NCBI GenBank assembly: GCA_031291845.1
Contig: JARLIH010000049.1
Coordinates: 1-51,248, forward strand
DNA from: Isosphaeraceae bacterium
GTDB taxonomy: Bacteria; Planctomycetota; Planctomycetia; Isosphaerales; Isosphaeraceae
Reading direction: 5' to 3'
Length of the DNA stretch: 51,248 nucleotides
A program made the position numbers and the translations under genes. Within the stretch, counting starts at the first letter, position 1. Each line of letters begins with the position of its first letter. The notes beneath the pieces were generated by a model. That model did no database searches, was not told where the DNA came from, and was given only the letters and a program-made list of their open reading frames with translations. Positions 34,999 through 44,847 of the stretch are shown here, in pieces.

Positions 34999-37900
34999 GG
35001 ATGACCCGACTCCCGGAGTCCGGGCCGGAGGAATAAGGCATGGATGGCGCCCTGGTAATCGAGCCATAGGCCGGTCTCGTCCTCGATCCGCCGTCGGATC
35101 TCGTCGGAGGAGCCGGTCGCCGGCGGTGGGGGTGCCCGCCATCGCCGCACCTCTCCGCCGCCGGTTCCGGTGGCCGCGCGCTGCCCGTCGGCGTGGAAGG
35201 CGGCGCTGAGGACCGCGTCGCGGTGGTGTAGCGGCGGGCCGAGCGGTTGGCCGGACACGGCGTCGAGGAAACAAGCCGTCCCATCGCGTCCGGCCGTCAG
35301 GATCACCTGGCCGTCGAGGCTGAACGTCAAGGCCGTGACCTCACTGGACCGGCCTCGCGCCTCGAATAGGAGCTTCCCATTGGACAGGTCCCACATTCCG
35401 ACCGAGCCGTCCTGGCACCCGGCCACGACCCGCTCGCCGCGCGGGGGGTAGGCGATGGCGGTGACCGGATAGGCGTGCTGCGGGCGAAGACCGGGGTTGA
35501 TCTCCTCGTCCGACTCGACGTCCCACAGCCGCGCTGTCCCATCGCGACAGCCCGCCACGATCGTTCGGCCATCGGCCCGGAAGACGGCCCGTTGCAACGA
35601 GGCGTCCAGGGCCTGGAGCATGGGCCGAGGATCCCGCAGAGTCGCGACGTCCCAGAGGCGCGTGCAGCCGGGCTGATCGGTCCAGGTCAGGAGCGATCGC
35701 GAGTCGGGACTGAACGCAGCGCCCAGGATCGGGCCGGGCTGCTCGGGCGTCGCGCGGAGGAGCTCACGGGTGGTCGCGTCGCGGAGCTCAACCCGCGCGC
35801 CGCCGGCGCCGGTCCGATGCTCCGTCGCAAGGAGGTGGCCGTCGGGGCTCGGGATGACCAGCTCGGCCGGGGATCGGCCCTTTCCGCTCCGCGAAAGCAA
35901 CTCCTCATGGTCGAAATCCCATGTCTGCACCTCGCCGCCGGCGACGACGAGGAGCCGCGAGCCGTCGCGAAACGACAGGCCCTCGACAGGGCGGTCCAGC
36001 GGAAGCGGACGGCCGATCGCGAGCGGTCGAGGCGAGGTCCAGAGCTGTATCCTGCCGTCGTGCTGCCCGGTTGCCACGACCTGGCCCCCGGGATGAAAGG
36101 CGACCCGCGTGGCGGCCCGGCCCGGCATCAGGGTTTGCGCGGGGCGGCCGAGCATGTTGAGGTCCCACAGGCGGACGACCCCGCCCGCCGTGGCGGCGGC
36201 GAAGATCTCCCCGGCCGGCGCGAAGTCGAGGCCGGTCACCGCGGCCCCTTGCGACGGCAGCTCGGAGACGCGGGCCCCCTCCGCGTCCCAGACGTGAAGC
36301 CGGCCGTCCCGCGTCCCCGTGATGATGGCTCGTCCGTCGCGCCCGAAGGCGATGGCCGTGATCGCTGAGTCGTGCCGCATCGGCGGGTCGATGCGCCGTC
36401 CGGTGGCAAGGTCCCAGCGCAGGGCTATCCCGTCTTCGCCACCGCTAATCAACGTTCGGCCGTCGAGGCTCGGGGCCAGGGTACGGTTGCCGGTGCCGGT
36501 CCCGTGCTGTAGCGTACCCCTGATTAGTTCGCCAGTCGCCATGTCCCATCGTCGGATCGACCCGTCGTCGCAGCAGGTGATCAACAGTCGGCCGTCGGGG
36601 GTAGGAACCATCGCGACGACCGAGCGCCCGGGCGGATGCACGAGCGCGGAGCCGACCGGCCGCCGGGCGGCGGGGTCCCAGATCGTGACGCGCCCGTCGT
36701 CGGCCGCCGTCGCGAGTAAGCCTTCGCCCTGGCGCACGAACGCGATGCAACGGGTGGGGCGAGCGGTCGGGAGCCGCTCGGCGGCCAACGGCCGGCCGGC
36801 CTCCGCCGCGTCGCGGATGAGGACCGCGTGGTCGCCGGCGATCGCCGCCAGTGTCCGGCCGTCGGGGCTGAAGGCCAGCCCGGCTATCGGCTCCCGCAGT
36901 CCCACTTCCGCCCGAGACCGGCAGAACTGATCCTCCCATGCGGCGATATTGATCCGGATGGGGCGGTCGAGCCCCTCGGCCTGCGCCGACGTGGCGAGTT
37001 GCAGGCTCCGGCCGAGCCACAGCAGGCCGTGCTTCACGTCCCCGTCATTGCAGAGGGTTAGGCCCTGCCTCAGGGCGAGCTGGGCCTGCTGCTCGACCGA
37101 GAGCCGCCGCGCCTGCTGAGCGCGCAGGTTGGCCGCGGCCTCGGCGGCCGCCTTGGTCTCCGCGCGCTGCCATTGCCACACGACGAGCGTGAATCCCAGA
37201 AGGGCGGTCGCGGTGATCGCGGAGACCAGCATGGCCTCGGTGGGTCGACGCCGGGCTCGCTTCCACGCCTGCTCGAGCAAGGTCGCCGGCCGGGCGAGGA
37301 TCGGCCGGCGGGTCAGGAACCGATCGAGGTCCTCGGCCAGGGCCGCCGCCGTGGCGTATCGGCGCCGCGGCTCCTTTTGCAGGCATTTCAAGCAGATCGT
37401 CTGGAGGTCGTGCGGCACGGAAGGCTGTAGCCGACGTGGCGGGACCGGTTCCTGCGAGCGCACCTGCTCGAGGGTTTCGAGCATCGAGGCCGACTGGAAC
37501 GGCGGCCGGCCGGTGAGCATCGCGTAGAGCATCGTGCCCAGCGCGTAGACATCGGCCGCGGGTCCGGCCTCCCGGGATTGGCCGTGGGCCTGTTCCGGGG
37601 CCATGTATTCGGGCGTCCCGACGAGCAGTCCGCCTAAGGTCTCGTGGCTCGAGCCTGCCAGCACCTTGGCCACCCCGAAGTCGCAGAGCTTGAGCTGGCC
37701 CTCGGCGGTCACAAGCACATTGGATGGCTTGAGGTCGCGATGCACGATCCCCTGCCGGTGGGCGTAATGGACCGCCCGGGCCAACGTCAGGAGCCATTCC
37801 GCGGCCCGGTCGGGAGGCTGGGGCTTGCCGCCGAGCCGCGTGTTGAGGTTCCCGCCGTCGGCGTACTCGAGCGTGAAGTACGGGACCGGCGGCCCGCCGG

Positions 37901-38378
37901 CCGCGCCGTCCCATTCGCCGAAATCGAAGATCTGGACGATATTGGCGTGCTGGAGCCGGGCAACGGCCTCGGCCTCGGCGAGGAAACGGGCGCGGTAGCC
38001 GTCGCTGGCTAACTCGCCACCCGGCAGCATCTTCAGGGCGACGACGCGCCGCAGCCGCGCGTGGTAGGCCTTGTACACGACGCCCATGGCACCGCGGCCC
38101 AGCTCGCCGAGGATCTCGTACTCGCCGACTCGCGTCGTCGTCGGCATCGCGACATCGCGCGCGCTGGGCGAAACGGGTAGCCCGGAGAAGCTCCTCAGCG
38201 AGTCGAGGATCGGATCCGACGTGTGGTCCAGGGCCTTCACGGCCGCCTCGCAACGGGGGCACCATTCCAGGTGATCGGCGACCCGATCCAGCATCGCGAC
38301 AGAGAGCACACCCATGTCGAAGGCTGCGAGATCCGCATGCGACGGGCATTCCTGATCGGGCATCGGTCGGGCGTCCAA
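34995..38378 (-). CDS. Ser/Thr protein kinase with zinc-finger-like N-terminus and WD40 repeats
   Basis: An 1127-residue, membrane-anchored kinase. Residues about 11-45 (CPSH...EWCPRCEAA) look like the HC2 zinc motif of anti-sigma factors. The Pkn domain (87-360) is intact: GRGAMGVVYKAY glycine loop, catalytic Lys near 114 (VVALKML), HRDLKPSN near 213, DFG near 233 and GTPEYMAPEQ. A transmembrane helix lies at about 385-405 (LVSAITATALLGFTLVVW). Residues about 490-1090 form a chain of WD40 repeats (many copies of SPDGR and LWD phrases), predicted outside. It is divergent from the ECF sigma factor across 107 bases. Phosphorylation or sequestration of that sigma is the expected link, seen for kinase-associated ECF groups in Planctomycetes, but not shown here. 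Confidence 0.93.
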   Translation of the reverse strand: MDARPMPDQECPSHADLAAFDMGVLSVAMLDRVADHLEWCPRCEAAVKALDHTSDPILDSLRSFSGLPVSPSARDVAMPTTTRVGEYEILGELGRGAMGVVYKAYHARLRRVVALKMLPGGELASDGYRARFLAEAEAVARLQHANIVQIFDFGEWDGAAGGPPVPYFTLEYADGGNLNTRLGGKPQPPDRAAEWLLTLARAVHYAHRQGIVHRDLKPSNVLVTAEGQLKLCDFGVAKVLAGSSHETLGGLLVGTPEYMAPEQAHGQSREAGPAADVYALGTMLYAMLTGRPPFQSASMLETLEQVRSQEPVPPRRLQPSVPHDLQTICLKCLQKEPRRRYATAAALAEDLDRFLTRRPILARPATLLEQAWKRARRRPTEAMLVSAITATALLGFTLVVWQWQRAETKAAAEAAANLRAQQARRLSVEQQAQLALRQGLTLCNDGDVKHGLLWLGRSLQLATSAQAEGLDRPIRINIAAWEDQFCRSRAEVGLREPIAGLAFSPDGRTLAAIAGDHAVLIRDAAEAGRPLAAERLPTARPTRCIAFVRQGEGLLATAADDGRVTIWDPAARRPVGSALVHPPGRSVVAMVPTPDGRLLITCCDDGSIRRWDMATGELIRGTLQHGTGTGNRTLAPSLDGRTLISGGEDGIALRWDLATGRRIDPPMRHDSAITAIAFGRDGRAIITGTRDGRLHVWDAEGARVSELPSQGAAVTGLDFAPAGEIFAAATAGGVVRLWDLNMLGRPAQTLMPGRAATRVAFHPGGQVVATGQHDGRIQLWTSPRPLAIGRPLPLDRPVEGLSFRDGSRLLVVAGGEVQTWDFDHEELLSRSGKGRSPAELVIPSPDGHLLATEHRTGAGGARVELRDATTRELLRATPEQPGPILGAAFSPDSRSLLTWTDQPGCTRLWDVATLRDPRPMLQALDASLQRAVFRADGRTIVAGCRDGTARLWDVESDEEINPGLRPQHAYPVTAIAYPPRGERVVAGCQDGSVGMWDLSNGKLLFEARGRSSEVTALTFSLDGQVILTAGRDGTACFLDAVSGQPLGPPLHHRDAVLSAAFHADGQRAATGTGGGEVRRWRAPPPPATGSSDEIRRRIEDETGLWLDYQGAIHALFLRPGLRESGHP

Positions 38379-38474
38379 GGGGTGTTCCGCGCCGCGGGCT
38401 GTTGATTATACTGCGCGGGACGTGAAAGGGTTTTCCCGCTCGGCCGGGCGACGGGCCGCTCCGGCCCCGATTGC

Positions 38475-38480
38475 AGGAGG
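38475..38480 (+). promoter_or_regulatory. ribosome binding site deciding the ECF sigma start
   Basis: A full AGGAGG lies five bases before ATG 38486. It is one of the few perfect sites in the window and rules out the upstream ATG 38471. Confidence 0.8.
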
Positions 38481-38485
38481 AAAGC

Positions 38486-39088
38486 ATGGCGGAGCCCCGA
38501 CCCGATCTGGGGGCCACTTCGCTCACGCTGCTCGACCGGGCCCGGGCCAACGAGGCGGACGCCTGGACTCGCCTGGTGGCACTTTACACGCCGCTGGTGA
38601 GACACTGGTGCATCGCGGGCGGGCTCCAGTCGACGGACGTCGACGACGTGGTCCAGGAGGTCTGTCGCGCGGCCCTCGCCGGCCTGCCCACCTTCCGCCG
38701 CGATCGCGCAGGCGATACGTTCCGCGGCTGGCTCCGCGCCCTCACCCGCACAGCCCTGGCGCTCCACTTCCGTCGACGGGGCCGGGTCCCCGTGGCCAGT
38801 GGCGGCAATGCGGCGTTCGCCCTACTCCAGGAGGTCGCCGAGCCGGTGCCCGAACTGCCGGAGGATGATCCCTCCGACGAAATCCGGGGCCTGCACCGTC
38901 GGGCCGTCGAGTTGGTCCGCGGCGAGTTCGAGGATCGGACCTGGCAGATGTTCTGGCTCACCGCCGCCGAGGATCAAGAACCGGCCGACGTCGCCGCCCG
39001 GTTCGGGGTGACGCCCGCCGCCGTCCGTAAGGCCAAGTCCCGCGTCCTGCGCCGGCTCCGTGAAGAGATCGGCGACCTGCTCGACTGA
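38486..39088 (+). CDS. ECF RNA polymerase sigma factor
   Basis: A 200-residue sigma-70-family factor with only regions 2 and 4. Region 2 includes WTRLVALYTPLVRHWC and DVDDVVQEVCRAALAGLPTF (the -10 recognition helix), and RGWLRALTRTALALHFRR. Region 4 includes EPADVAARFGVTPAAVRKAKSRVLRRLREE. A TATACT box lies at 38407-38412 upstream, without a good -35. No anti-sigma gene follows; the divergent kinase carries an anti-sigma-like zinc motif, which suggests it takes that role. Its targets may include the surface genes on the right. Confidence 0.93.
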   Translation: MAEPRPDLGATSLTLLDRARANEADAWTRLVALYTPLVRHWCIAGGLQSTDVDDVVQEVCRAALAGLPTFRRDRAGDTFRGWLRALTRTALALHFRRRGRVPVASGGNAAFALLQEVAEPVPELPEDDPSDEIRGLHRRAVELVRGEFEDRTWQMFWLTAAEDQEPADVAARFGVTPAAVRKAKSRVLRRLREEIGDLLD

Positions 39089-39220
39089 CGGTACGCCGAG
39101 TCGACCGCCAATTCTCTGTCACACCTCGCGCAGTCGTGATGAAGACGACCGACGCCATCGTTGCGGCCCGGCGACCGCCGGGTCGGCATGGGTATCCACA
39201 CAACGTTTCTTTAGGCGAAA

Positions 39221-39340
39221 TGGGAATGCCGTCTTGGCCGCTCTGCGGCCGCGTTTCCCCGGCTTGAAGCGACGCGGAGCGTCGGCGACTGCATTCCCAC
39301 GGGGAGCGTCGGAACGAGGGAGACTTGCTTCGTTTGGCGG
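39221..39340. repeat. degenerate dispersed repeat (TGGGAATGC ... GGAGCGTCGGAACGAG type)
   Basis: TGGGAATGC (39221-39229) and GCATTCCCA (39291-39299) pair as inverted repeats, and ACGCGGAGCGTCGGCGACTG and GGGGAGCGTCGGAACGAG surround them. This resembles the widely spread bacterial palindromic repeat with GGAGCGTGGGAACGAG, but eroded. Confidence 0.45.
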
Positions 39341-39510
39341 CAAAAAACCGCTGAGTCGATACCAATTCCGGGTCAGCCGCCTTCATGATAACTTCGCGGA
39401 TCGCCAGTGCCGCCGTCAGGCCGCGACAGCGCGGGACCGCCAGATCCGGCTACGCAGCTCTGTGTCGAAAAATCCCTATATGATTCTCTTCATCGAAATT
39501 ACAACGACTT

Positions 39511-39540
39511 TTGATAGAAGCTTTCCCAATTCTTCATAAT
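39511..39540 (+). promoter_or_regulatory. sigma70-like promoter for the lipoprotein/DUF1559 unit
   Basis: TTGATA (39511-39516) and CATAAT (39535-39540) are 18 bases apart, each one mismatch from consensus, in an AT-rich stretch. Transcription would start near 39547, about 115 bases before the lipoprotein start. Confidence 0.5.
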
Positions 39541-39649
39541 TGCGCTGATAGAATGGTTAGTGAATCTCCGGCACGACGCCGGCCCCGCCCCAATTTCGAG
39601 TGGTGCGTCCACTCATCGACATTCGGGACACTCTCCGCCCCCGTGCCTC

Positions 39650-39654
39650 AGGAG
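39650..39654 (+). promoter_or_regulatory. ribosome binding site deciding a TTG start
   Basis: AGGAG lies eight bases before TTG 39663. It sets the start of the small lipoprotein, which otherwise would begin at an unsupported GTG 39600 or ATG downstream without a full signal peptide. Confidence 0.65.
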
Positions 39655-39662
39655 ACGCAACC

Positions 39663-39899
39663 TTGCGATCTGCGCAGCACATTCGCGCCTCGCTGCTCGC
39701 CGCCGGCCTGATGGCAGCGTCGATGACGGGCTGCGAGCAACGCGCCGACATTCCTCTGGCCGAGGCACCGCGCGTGGCCCAGCCCGATCCGGTTCCGGTC
39801 GAGAAGCTCCCGTTGAAGGATCGGCCCAGGGTGGACGCATCGGCCCGGGCGGCCCTTCGGTTCGATCCGGTCAAGCAGCACGGGGGGCCGCCCCGCTAG
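39663..39899 (+). CDS. small predicted lipoprotein
   Basis: A 78-residue protein with a TTG start, basic N-terminus, hydrophobic core (ASLLAAGLMAASMTGC) and lipobox with Cys at residue 24. The mature part is short, Pro/Arg-rich and without recognised domains. Small lipoproteins like this commonly precede DUF1559 genes in Planctomycetes; the second copy in this window is at 41987. The DUF1559 gene follows after 144 bases. Confidence 0.75.
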   Translation: MRSAQHIRASLLAAGLMAASMTGCEQRADIPLAEAPRVAQPDPVPVEKLPLKDRPRVDASARAALRFDPVKQHGGPPR

Positions 39900-40043
39900 G
39901 CTGCCCTCCATCGTCCAGGCGTCTGGCGATTCTTATGAGGCCGGAAGCCCGCCCCCGGACTCACCTGCGAGTGGATCGCCGGTTCACGCGAGGCCTTCGG
40001 ACTCTCCGACTGCCCGGAAGACTGCCTACGAGGAACCGAGGAT

Positions 40044-41165
40044 ATGACGCATTCAACGACTCGCGTTCGGATTGGACCGTGGCGACCGGGCTTCACGCTG
40101 ATTGAACTGCTCGTCGTCATCGCGATCATCGCCGTCCTGATCGCCCTGCTGCTTCCCGCCGTGCAGTCGGCGCGCGAGGCCGCCCGGCGGATCCAGTGCA
40201 CCAACAACCTGAAGCAACTGGGGCTCGCGCTGCAGAGCTACCACTCCGCGTTCGGCGCGTTCCCGAACGCCTACGGGGCGCGGGGCCTGGGCCAGACGAC
40301 CACATTTGGGGCGTGGGGCGCCTGGAGCCCCCAGGCCTTGCTCCTTGGGCATCTGGAGCTGATCCAGGTCTACAACGCCTGCAACTTCTCGCTGGTCAAC
40401 CACGACAACAGCGCCGGCGCCCTTGCCAACCAGACCGTGGTGGAAGTCCGGATCGCCAATTTCCTTTGCCCGTCCTCGACCCTCCCCTCGGGCACCGACC
40501 TGGAGGGCTACGCCAGGGCCATCGGCAACAACTACTTCGCGTCGACCGGGCCGAGCCTCGACTACGCTTCCTACGCCGTGGCCGTGCCGACCGGCCTGTT
40601 CTTCGTAGACGACCAGAGCGGGGGCGGCGGGTTCCCGGTCGGGATCCAGAGCATCGTCGACGGCACGTCGAACACGATCGCATTTGGCGAGTGGAGGATG
40701 GGCGACTTTAACGACCTCCAGCTTTCGGCTCCCCAGGACGTGATCAACTTCATCGCGTGGCCCGGGCCGCGGTCGACGATGAACATGCCGCTCGGGGCCA
40801 GCTATTTCCAGTCCTGGATCCGGACCTGCGCGGGCGCCGCCCCGGGATCGACTCAGACGTCGCAGCCTTACTTCAGCAACGCGAGTTGGTTGGGCTCGGA
40901 CTGGTCCCAAGGCATGTACGGGTATGGCCTAGGAAATACCCTGCTGCCGCCGAACCCTCCTTACCCGAATTGCCGGACGTGCGTGTGGGCCGGCGACTTC
41001 GACTGTGCCGGCATGTACGGTATGAGCAGCTACCATGCCGGGGGCAGTAATGTCGCCATGGCCGATGGCTCGGTCCGCTTCCTGAAGTCGGGCACGTTCC
41101 AACAAGTCGTCTGGGCCCTTGGCACGAGGAACGGCGGCGAGGTCGTCTCGGCCGAGTCCTACTGA
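40044..41165 (+). CDS. DUF1559 prepilin-like protein
   Basis: A 373-residue protein with a type IV prepilin-like leader ([20 protein letters not shown] near residue 16), expected to be cleaved by prepilin peptidase before Phe and to form a helical spine. The long extracellular C-terminal part is the DUF1559 domain. The conserved H-X9-DG phrase is at the end ([18 protein letters not shown]). GAGG upstream supports ATG 40044. DUF1559 proteins are abundant in Planctomycetes and probably form pseudopili or surface fibres; the role is not proven. Confidence 0.95.
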   Translation: MTHSTTRVRIGPWRPGFTLIELLVVIAIIAVLIALLLPAVQSAREAARRIQCTNNLKQLGLALQSYHSAFGAFPNAYGARGLGQTTTFGAWGAWSPQALLLGHLELIQVYNACNFSLVNHDNSAGALANQTVVEVRIANFLCPSSTLPSGTDLEGYARAIGNNYFASTGPSLDYASYAVAVPTGLFFVDDQSGGGGFPVGIQSIVDGTSNTIAFGEWRMGDFNDLQLSAPQDVINFIAWPGPRSTMNMPLGASYFQSWIRTCAGAAPGSTQTSQPYFSNASWLGSDWSQGMYGYGLGNTLLPPNPPYPNCRTCVWAGDFDCAGMYGMSSYHAGGSNVAMADGSVRFLKSGTFQQVVWALGTRNGGEVVSAESY

Positions 41166-41986
41166 ATGCCGCGCTTCGGAATCGCCCGGGAGCGGGTCAT
41201 CCGGAATCTCGGGCGGCTCGGTCCGGCGGTACCGACCGGAGATGGATCGTCGTTTCGAGGCTATCGCCGAGAGGTCGACGCCCGCGACCGAGGGCGATCG
41301 CGACCTACGTGCCATGCCGCTGATTGCGCGTGTCGCTCGGCTCGACCCGGAGCAATTTCGGATCGATCGACTTCGGTGAAGTCGCACTGAAGCGCGCGTG
41401 CCTTCCCTCCGCCGCTCCGGACGGCCCGTCTGGCTCCGTCGGCCGGCCCCACGGCTTCCACCTTGTACGGCATAGACGCTCCATTCGGCGCTTCGGAGGT
41501 CGCCACGAAGCCGGCGACCTATCGTGTGCCGCGCGGGGGCGGTGGCCCGACGCGCCGGCCATCGATCGCACGGATCTGCGCCGCGGTGCGCGCGGAGAGA
41601 TTGTGGAGCATGAGGCCGGCGGCCGCGGGGCCGCTGAAGACGGCGATCCGATCAAGCGTTTCCACACGGTACGCACCCGGATTCTGCACGAAATGTACTC
41701 GGATTACACCCGGTATCCACTCATAAGATTGCGCAATAAAGAATGAGCGTCTCGTTCCTTCCGTCCCGTTTCTTTCCCCCCGTGGCCAACGCCGATTTCC
41801 TGTCACGCACCGCGCAGTAACTGGGATGACGACCCGCGGGACAGGGGCGGCCCGTCGCCGGCTTCGAGCCGGGTACAGCCGCCCCCACCGCGCGGACATG
41901 CCCATTGTTTGACTGGGCATGGGTCCCTGGAATTTGGGGCTCACTGTGAGTGGTCACCCCGAGAACTGATGTTCGAGGTCCATGAC
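41166..41986. other. gap between the two lipoprotein/DUF1559 modules
   Basis: About 820 bases. Open frames exist on both strands, but none has a plausible protein composition, start or homology that I recognise. A stretch near 41808-41832 (CTGTCACGCACCGCGCAGT) weakly resembles 39117-39140. No terminator for the first DUF1559 gene was seen. Confidence 0.4.
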
Positions 41987-42202
41987 ATGCCACGACTCGT
42001 TCGCCTTTCCCTGTTGACTCTGTGCTCGATGACGCTGCTTTCGCTTGGCCTCGCGGGGTGCGACGGCCGGCCCGCGGACGGAACCCAAATTGAGATCAAC
42101 GAAGTCGAGCGCAAGCAGGCCATCGACAAAATGCGGGCTGTTATGGAAAGCCGCAAGACGGCCAAGGCTGGCTTGAAGTCACCGGGATCGAAATCGCACT
42201 GA
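41987..42202 (+). CDS. small predicted lipoprotein, second copy
   Basis: A 71-residue protein: [20 protein letters not shown] and lipobox LAGC with Cys at about residue 24. The mature part is charged and helical ([20 protein letters not shown]). GAGG lies about nine bases before ATG 41987; the longer frame from 41909 does not look coding. It precedes the second DUF1559 gene by 67 bases and mirrors the first module, though the mature sequences are not alike. Confidence 0.8.
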   Translation: MPRLVRLSLLTLCSMTLLSLGLAGCDGRPADGTQIEINEVERKQAIDKMRAVMESRKTAKAGLKSPGSKSH

Positions 42203-42269
42203 ATCATGCGTCGATGATGCGGTTGTTATGACAACAGACTTCGGGACATCGAACAGCAAGGAATTTATC

Positions 42270-43391
42270 ATGCGTCAGCGATCGCAACGCGGCTTCACAC
42301 TGATCGAATTGCTCGTCGTCATCGCGATCATCGCCGTCCTGATCGCGCTGCTGCTTCCCGCCGTGCAGGCGGCGCGGGAGGCCGCGCGGCGGATCCAGTG
42401 CACCAACAACCTCAAGCAGATCAGCCTGGCTCTGCACAACTACCATGAGGCAGTGAACTCGTTCCCCCTTGGCGGCGCGCTGGCGTATGCTGATCCTCCG
42501 GGGTCCGGGTCAAATTACTCATGGATCCCCGGGTTCAAGCAGGGGGAAACCTACTGGGGGACATTCAGCGCCCATGCTTTCATGCTGCCCTATTTGGAGC
42601 AGGGAGCGCTCTACAACGCGTGCAATTTCAACTGGTGTTCCACTTACGACGTCGGGTATAGCATTAACTCCACGGCAACGCTCACGGTGGTTCAGTCTCT
42701 CCTCTGTCCGTCGGACGGTCTGGCTGGCAGGACGGGCATCAACAGTTACCTCGGATCCATGGGGCCGACGACGGACACGATGGGCTGGCTCTCCCCCGGA
42801 TTTCCGTCCAGCAATATGCCGGGAGTCTTCTCTTATGGTTCGTCGTCCAACATCGCCGCCGTGACCGATGGGACGTCGAACACGATCGCCTTCTCCGAGA
42901 GCCTCGTCTATCCCGATGGGGGCAGCGCAAGTCTGAGCACGCCGTACCGTGGCTCCCCAACGCCGTCCGCGGCCAACCCGCAAGCCTTGGCCGTCAACGT
43001 GATGACCTTGCCCAACTTCATGGCGCTGATCAACTCCGATCTCCAGACCTGCAACCAAGCCTTCCAGGCCGGTGGGGGCAACCTCGCCTCGGGAATCTAT
43101 AGCGCGGGCTATTCCTGGGCCCTGGCGGGCGCCGACTCAACGTACTTCACCACGATCGTCCCGCCGAACTCGATGACCGCGAACTGGGCGTCCTGCCGCT
43201 TCGGCTGTCAAGGGTGCGGGACCAGCCCGGGAGCGAACTATGCCAACGTGTCCAGCCTCCACCCGGGCGGCGTGAACGCGGGTTTCGCCGATGGCAGCGT
43301 CAGATTCATCAAGAACTCGATCAACATGCTTACCTGGATGCAGCTCGGCAGCAAGGCCGGCGGCGAAGTCGTTTCATCAGATGCTTACTAG
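42270..43391 (+). CDS. DUF1559 prepilin-like protein, second copy
   Basis: A 373-residue protein with the prepilin leader ([20 protein letters not shown] near residue 7) and DUF1559 domain, ending with the H-X9-DG phrase ([18 protein letters not shown]). The first 60 residues are nearly identical to the copy at 40044, including [16 protein letters not shown], while the rest diverges, so the leader is under stronger constraint or has been homogenised. AAGGA eight bases upstream supports ATG 42270. The TAG stop overlaps the ribosome site of the next gene. Confidence 0.95.
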   Translation: MRQRSQRGFTLIELLVVIAIIAVLIALLLPAVQAAREAARRIQCTNNLKQISLALHNYHEAVNSFPLGGALAYADPPGSGSNYSWIPGFKQGETYWGTFSAHAFMLPYLEQGALYNACNFNWCSTYDVGYSINSTATLTVVQSLLCPSDGLAGRTGINSYLGSMGPTTDTMGWLSPGFPSSNMPGVFSYGSSSNIAAVTDGTSNTIAFSESLVYPDGGSASLSTPYRGSPTPSAANPQALAVNVMTLPNFMALINSDLQTCNQAFQAGGGNLASGIYSAGYSWALAGADSTYFTTIVPPNSMTANWASCRFGCQGCGTSPGANYANVSSLHPGGVNAGFADGSVRFIKNSINMLTWMQLGSKAGGEVVSSDAY

Positions 43392-43402
43392 GAGGCGGCT
43401 TT

Positions 43403-44197
43403 ATGACTTCGCACGTATCTGTGGCGCCGGAACTCCCAGGCGGGGAGAAGGAACAGCGAGAAGACCAAGCACCCGGCCGGGGAGCGAGCCGGGAACGGCT
43501 CGGCCGGGCGCGGGGACTCCTGGCGGTCGGTGGACTCCTCGCTGGCGTGCTCGCCTTCGGAGTCGGTGAAGCCCTCTACGACCTGATTCCGGCCGCGGCC
43601 GTGACACAGACGGCGCTGGGGCTTACGAGGCTGACCCCCACCGTGGCGACCGAGAACGCGGCCCAGGCTCGCAACGGCGCGTTGGCCTTCGGGGTGTTGG
43701 GGCTGTTCCTCGGGGGCTGCCTTGGGCTGGCCGGGGGGCTGGCTCGACGATCCTCGTTCGCGGTCGCGGCCGGAGGATCGGGCTCGGTTCTGGGGTTCGC
43801 TGCAGGAGTCGGCGCTTCGTTGGCCCTCCTGCCGTTTTGCATCGCCTCTCGGATCCGCTACCCGGACAACGATCTGCTGATTTCGTTCGTCATGCACGGC
43901 GCGATCTGGGGCTTGGTGGGCGCTCTGGCCGGACTGGCCTTCGCGGTTGGTCTGGGGGAACGGGCGCTCTGGGTTCGAGCCCTGGCCGCCGGCTTCGCTG
44001 GTGCTCTGATCGGGGCGGTCGCCTTCGATCTGATCGGGGTGGTCGCCTTCCCCGGAGCGAAGACCGACGACCCGATTTCCCGGACCTGGGTCACGCGACT
44101 GATGGCCCGGCTCCTGGTGACGGTGGCAACCGCCGCCGCCGTGAGCCTGGTCCTGCCCATTCGCTCCGGTGAATCCTCCGGGCCGAGACGCGCGTAG
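43403..44197 (+). CDS. polytopic membrane protein of unknown function
   Basis: A 264-residue protein with a charged, disordered N-terminal tail (1-35) and about six hydrophobic, Gly/Ala-rich membrane helices (first LLAVGGLLAGVLAFGVGEAL). I do not recognise the family; it is like many planctomycete hydrophobic proteins placed after DUF1559 genes. AGGAGG (43390-43395) overlaps the stop of the DUF1559 gene and lies seven bases before ATG 43403, so the two are co-translated. Confidence 0.8.
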   Translation: MTSHVSVAPELPGGEKEQREDQAPGRGASRERLGRARGLLAVGGLLAGVLAFGVGEALYDLIPAAAVTQTALGLTRLTPTVATENAAQARNGALAFGVLGLFLGGCLGLAGGLARRSSFAVAAGGSGSVLGFAAGVGASLALLPFCIASRIRYPDNDLLISFVMHGAIWGLVGALAGLAFAVGLGERALWVRALAAGFAGALIGAVAFDLIGVVAFPGAKTDDPISRTWVTRLMARLLVTVATAAAVSLVLPIRSGESSGPRRA

Positions 44198-44847
44198 GGA
44201 AAGACCCGCACGTCGCCCCACGCTCCCCGTCGCTCCGCCGGCCCGGCCGGTCCGCCCCCGCCGCGGACGGCCCAATCGTCGGAGCCGAATCTAGCGACTT
44301 TGCGCACTTCGGTCTGATCGACCGAAGCACCTGAGATGAATTTCCGCGGCTCGATGCCATTCTGCACGCGTGTCACCAGCGAAGCGTGATCACTCACCTC
44401 GAATCGGGACAGGCTGTGATGCGATTATGCGCAGCGGTCACACGCGCCGGCCCGGGGAACCTGGGATCGCCGCGGGTAGACTCCGCATAATCGGGGGCTG
44501 GGCATTGGACGCGCAACCGACCAGCCTTTGGTAGGTTACGCGGCTTCGCGGGTTTGCTTTCTCGGCGATTCCCGTCAACGCACCGGCCACCTCTTCTTGT
44601 CGCGGGCCATTGCCTTTTCTCGCCCGTGGCGTCCACGCGATACGCAGCGCGTTTCTCTTCCGACTCATCACAGGCGCCTTGGACGGTTTCTCCCCTTTCT
44701 CCGGGCCCGAGCGCCGTGAAACAAGAAGGGCCCGGCACCCGTCGATCGGGTGCCAGGCCCTGGCCGTCAACACTCAGCCAGCCGTTGCCGCCGGCGTTCT
44801 TCTCTCGTTTCGACGCGAGGTCTGAAGCGGAGGCCGGACGGGGGATG
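44198..44847. other. gap between the membrane protein and the surface-protein gene
   Basis: About 650 bases with no credible gene. Its right part (44730-44847) is the downstream flank that is duplicated at 31535-31652. The hairpin at 44734-44754 lies in it. Confidence 0.5.
44734..44754 (-). terminator. hairpin downstream of the surface-protein gene
   Basis: GGCACCCG (44734-44741) pairs with CGGGTGCC (44747-44754), loop TCGAT, and outer GGGCC/GGCCC bases extend it. It lies about 95 bases after the stop and is conserved with one mismatch in the duplicated copy. There is no T-run, so it is only a likely terminator. Confidence 0.4.

Larger units (their letters stand above)
39089..39662. other. 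intergenic region upstream of the first lipoprotein/DUF1559 module
   Basis: About 570 bases with no credible gene. It contains a degenerate dispersed repeat (39221-39340), an AT-rich stretch (39455-39560) and the promoter at 39511-39540. Confidence 0.5.

Noticed and set aside
41261..41944. Minus-strand open frames in the gap between the DUF1559 modules
   Set aside because: They are short, overlap in different frames and have no ribosome site or recognised motif; a decayed gene is possible but not supported.
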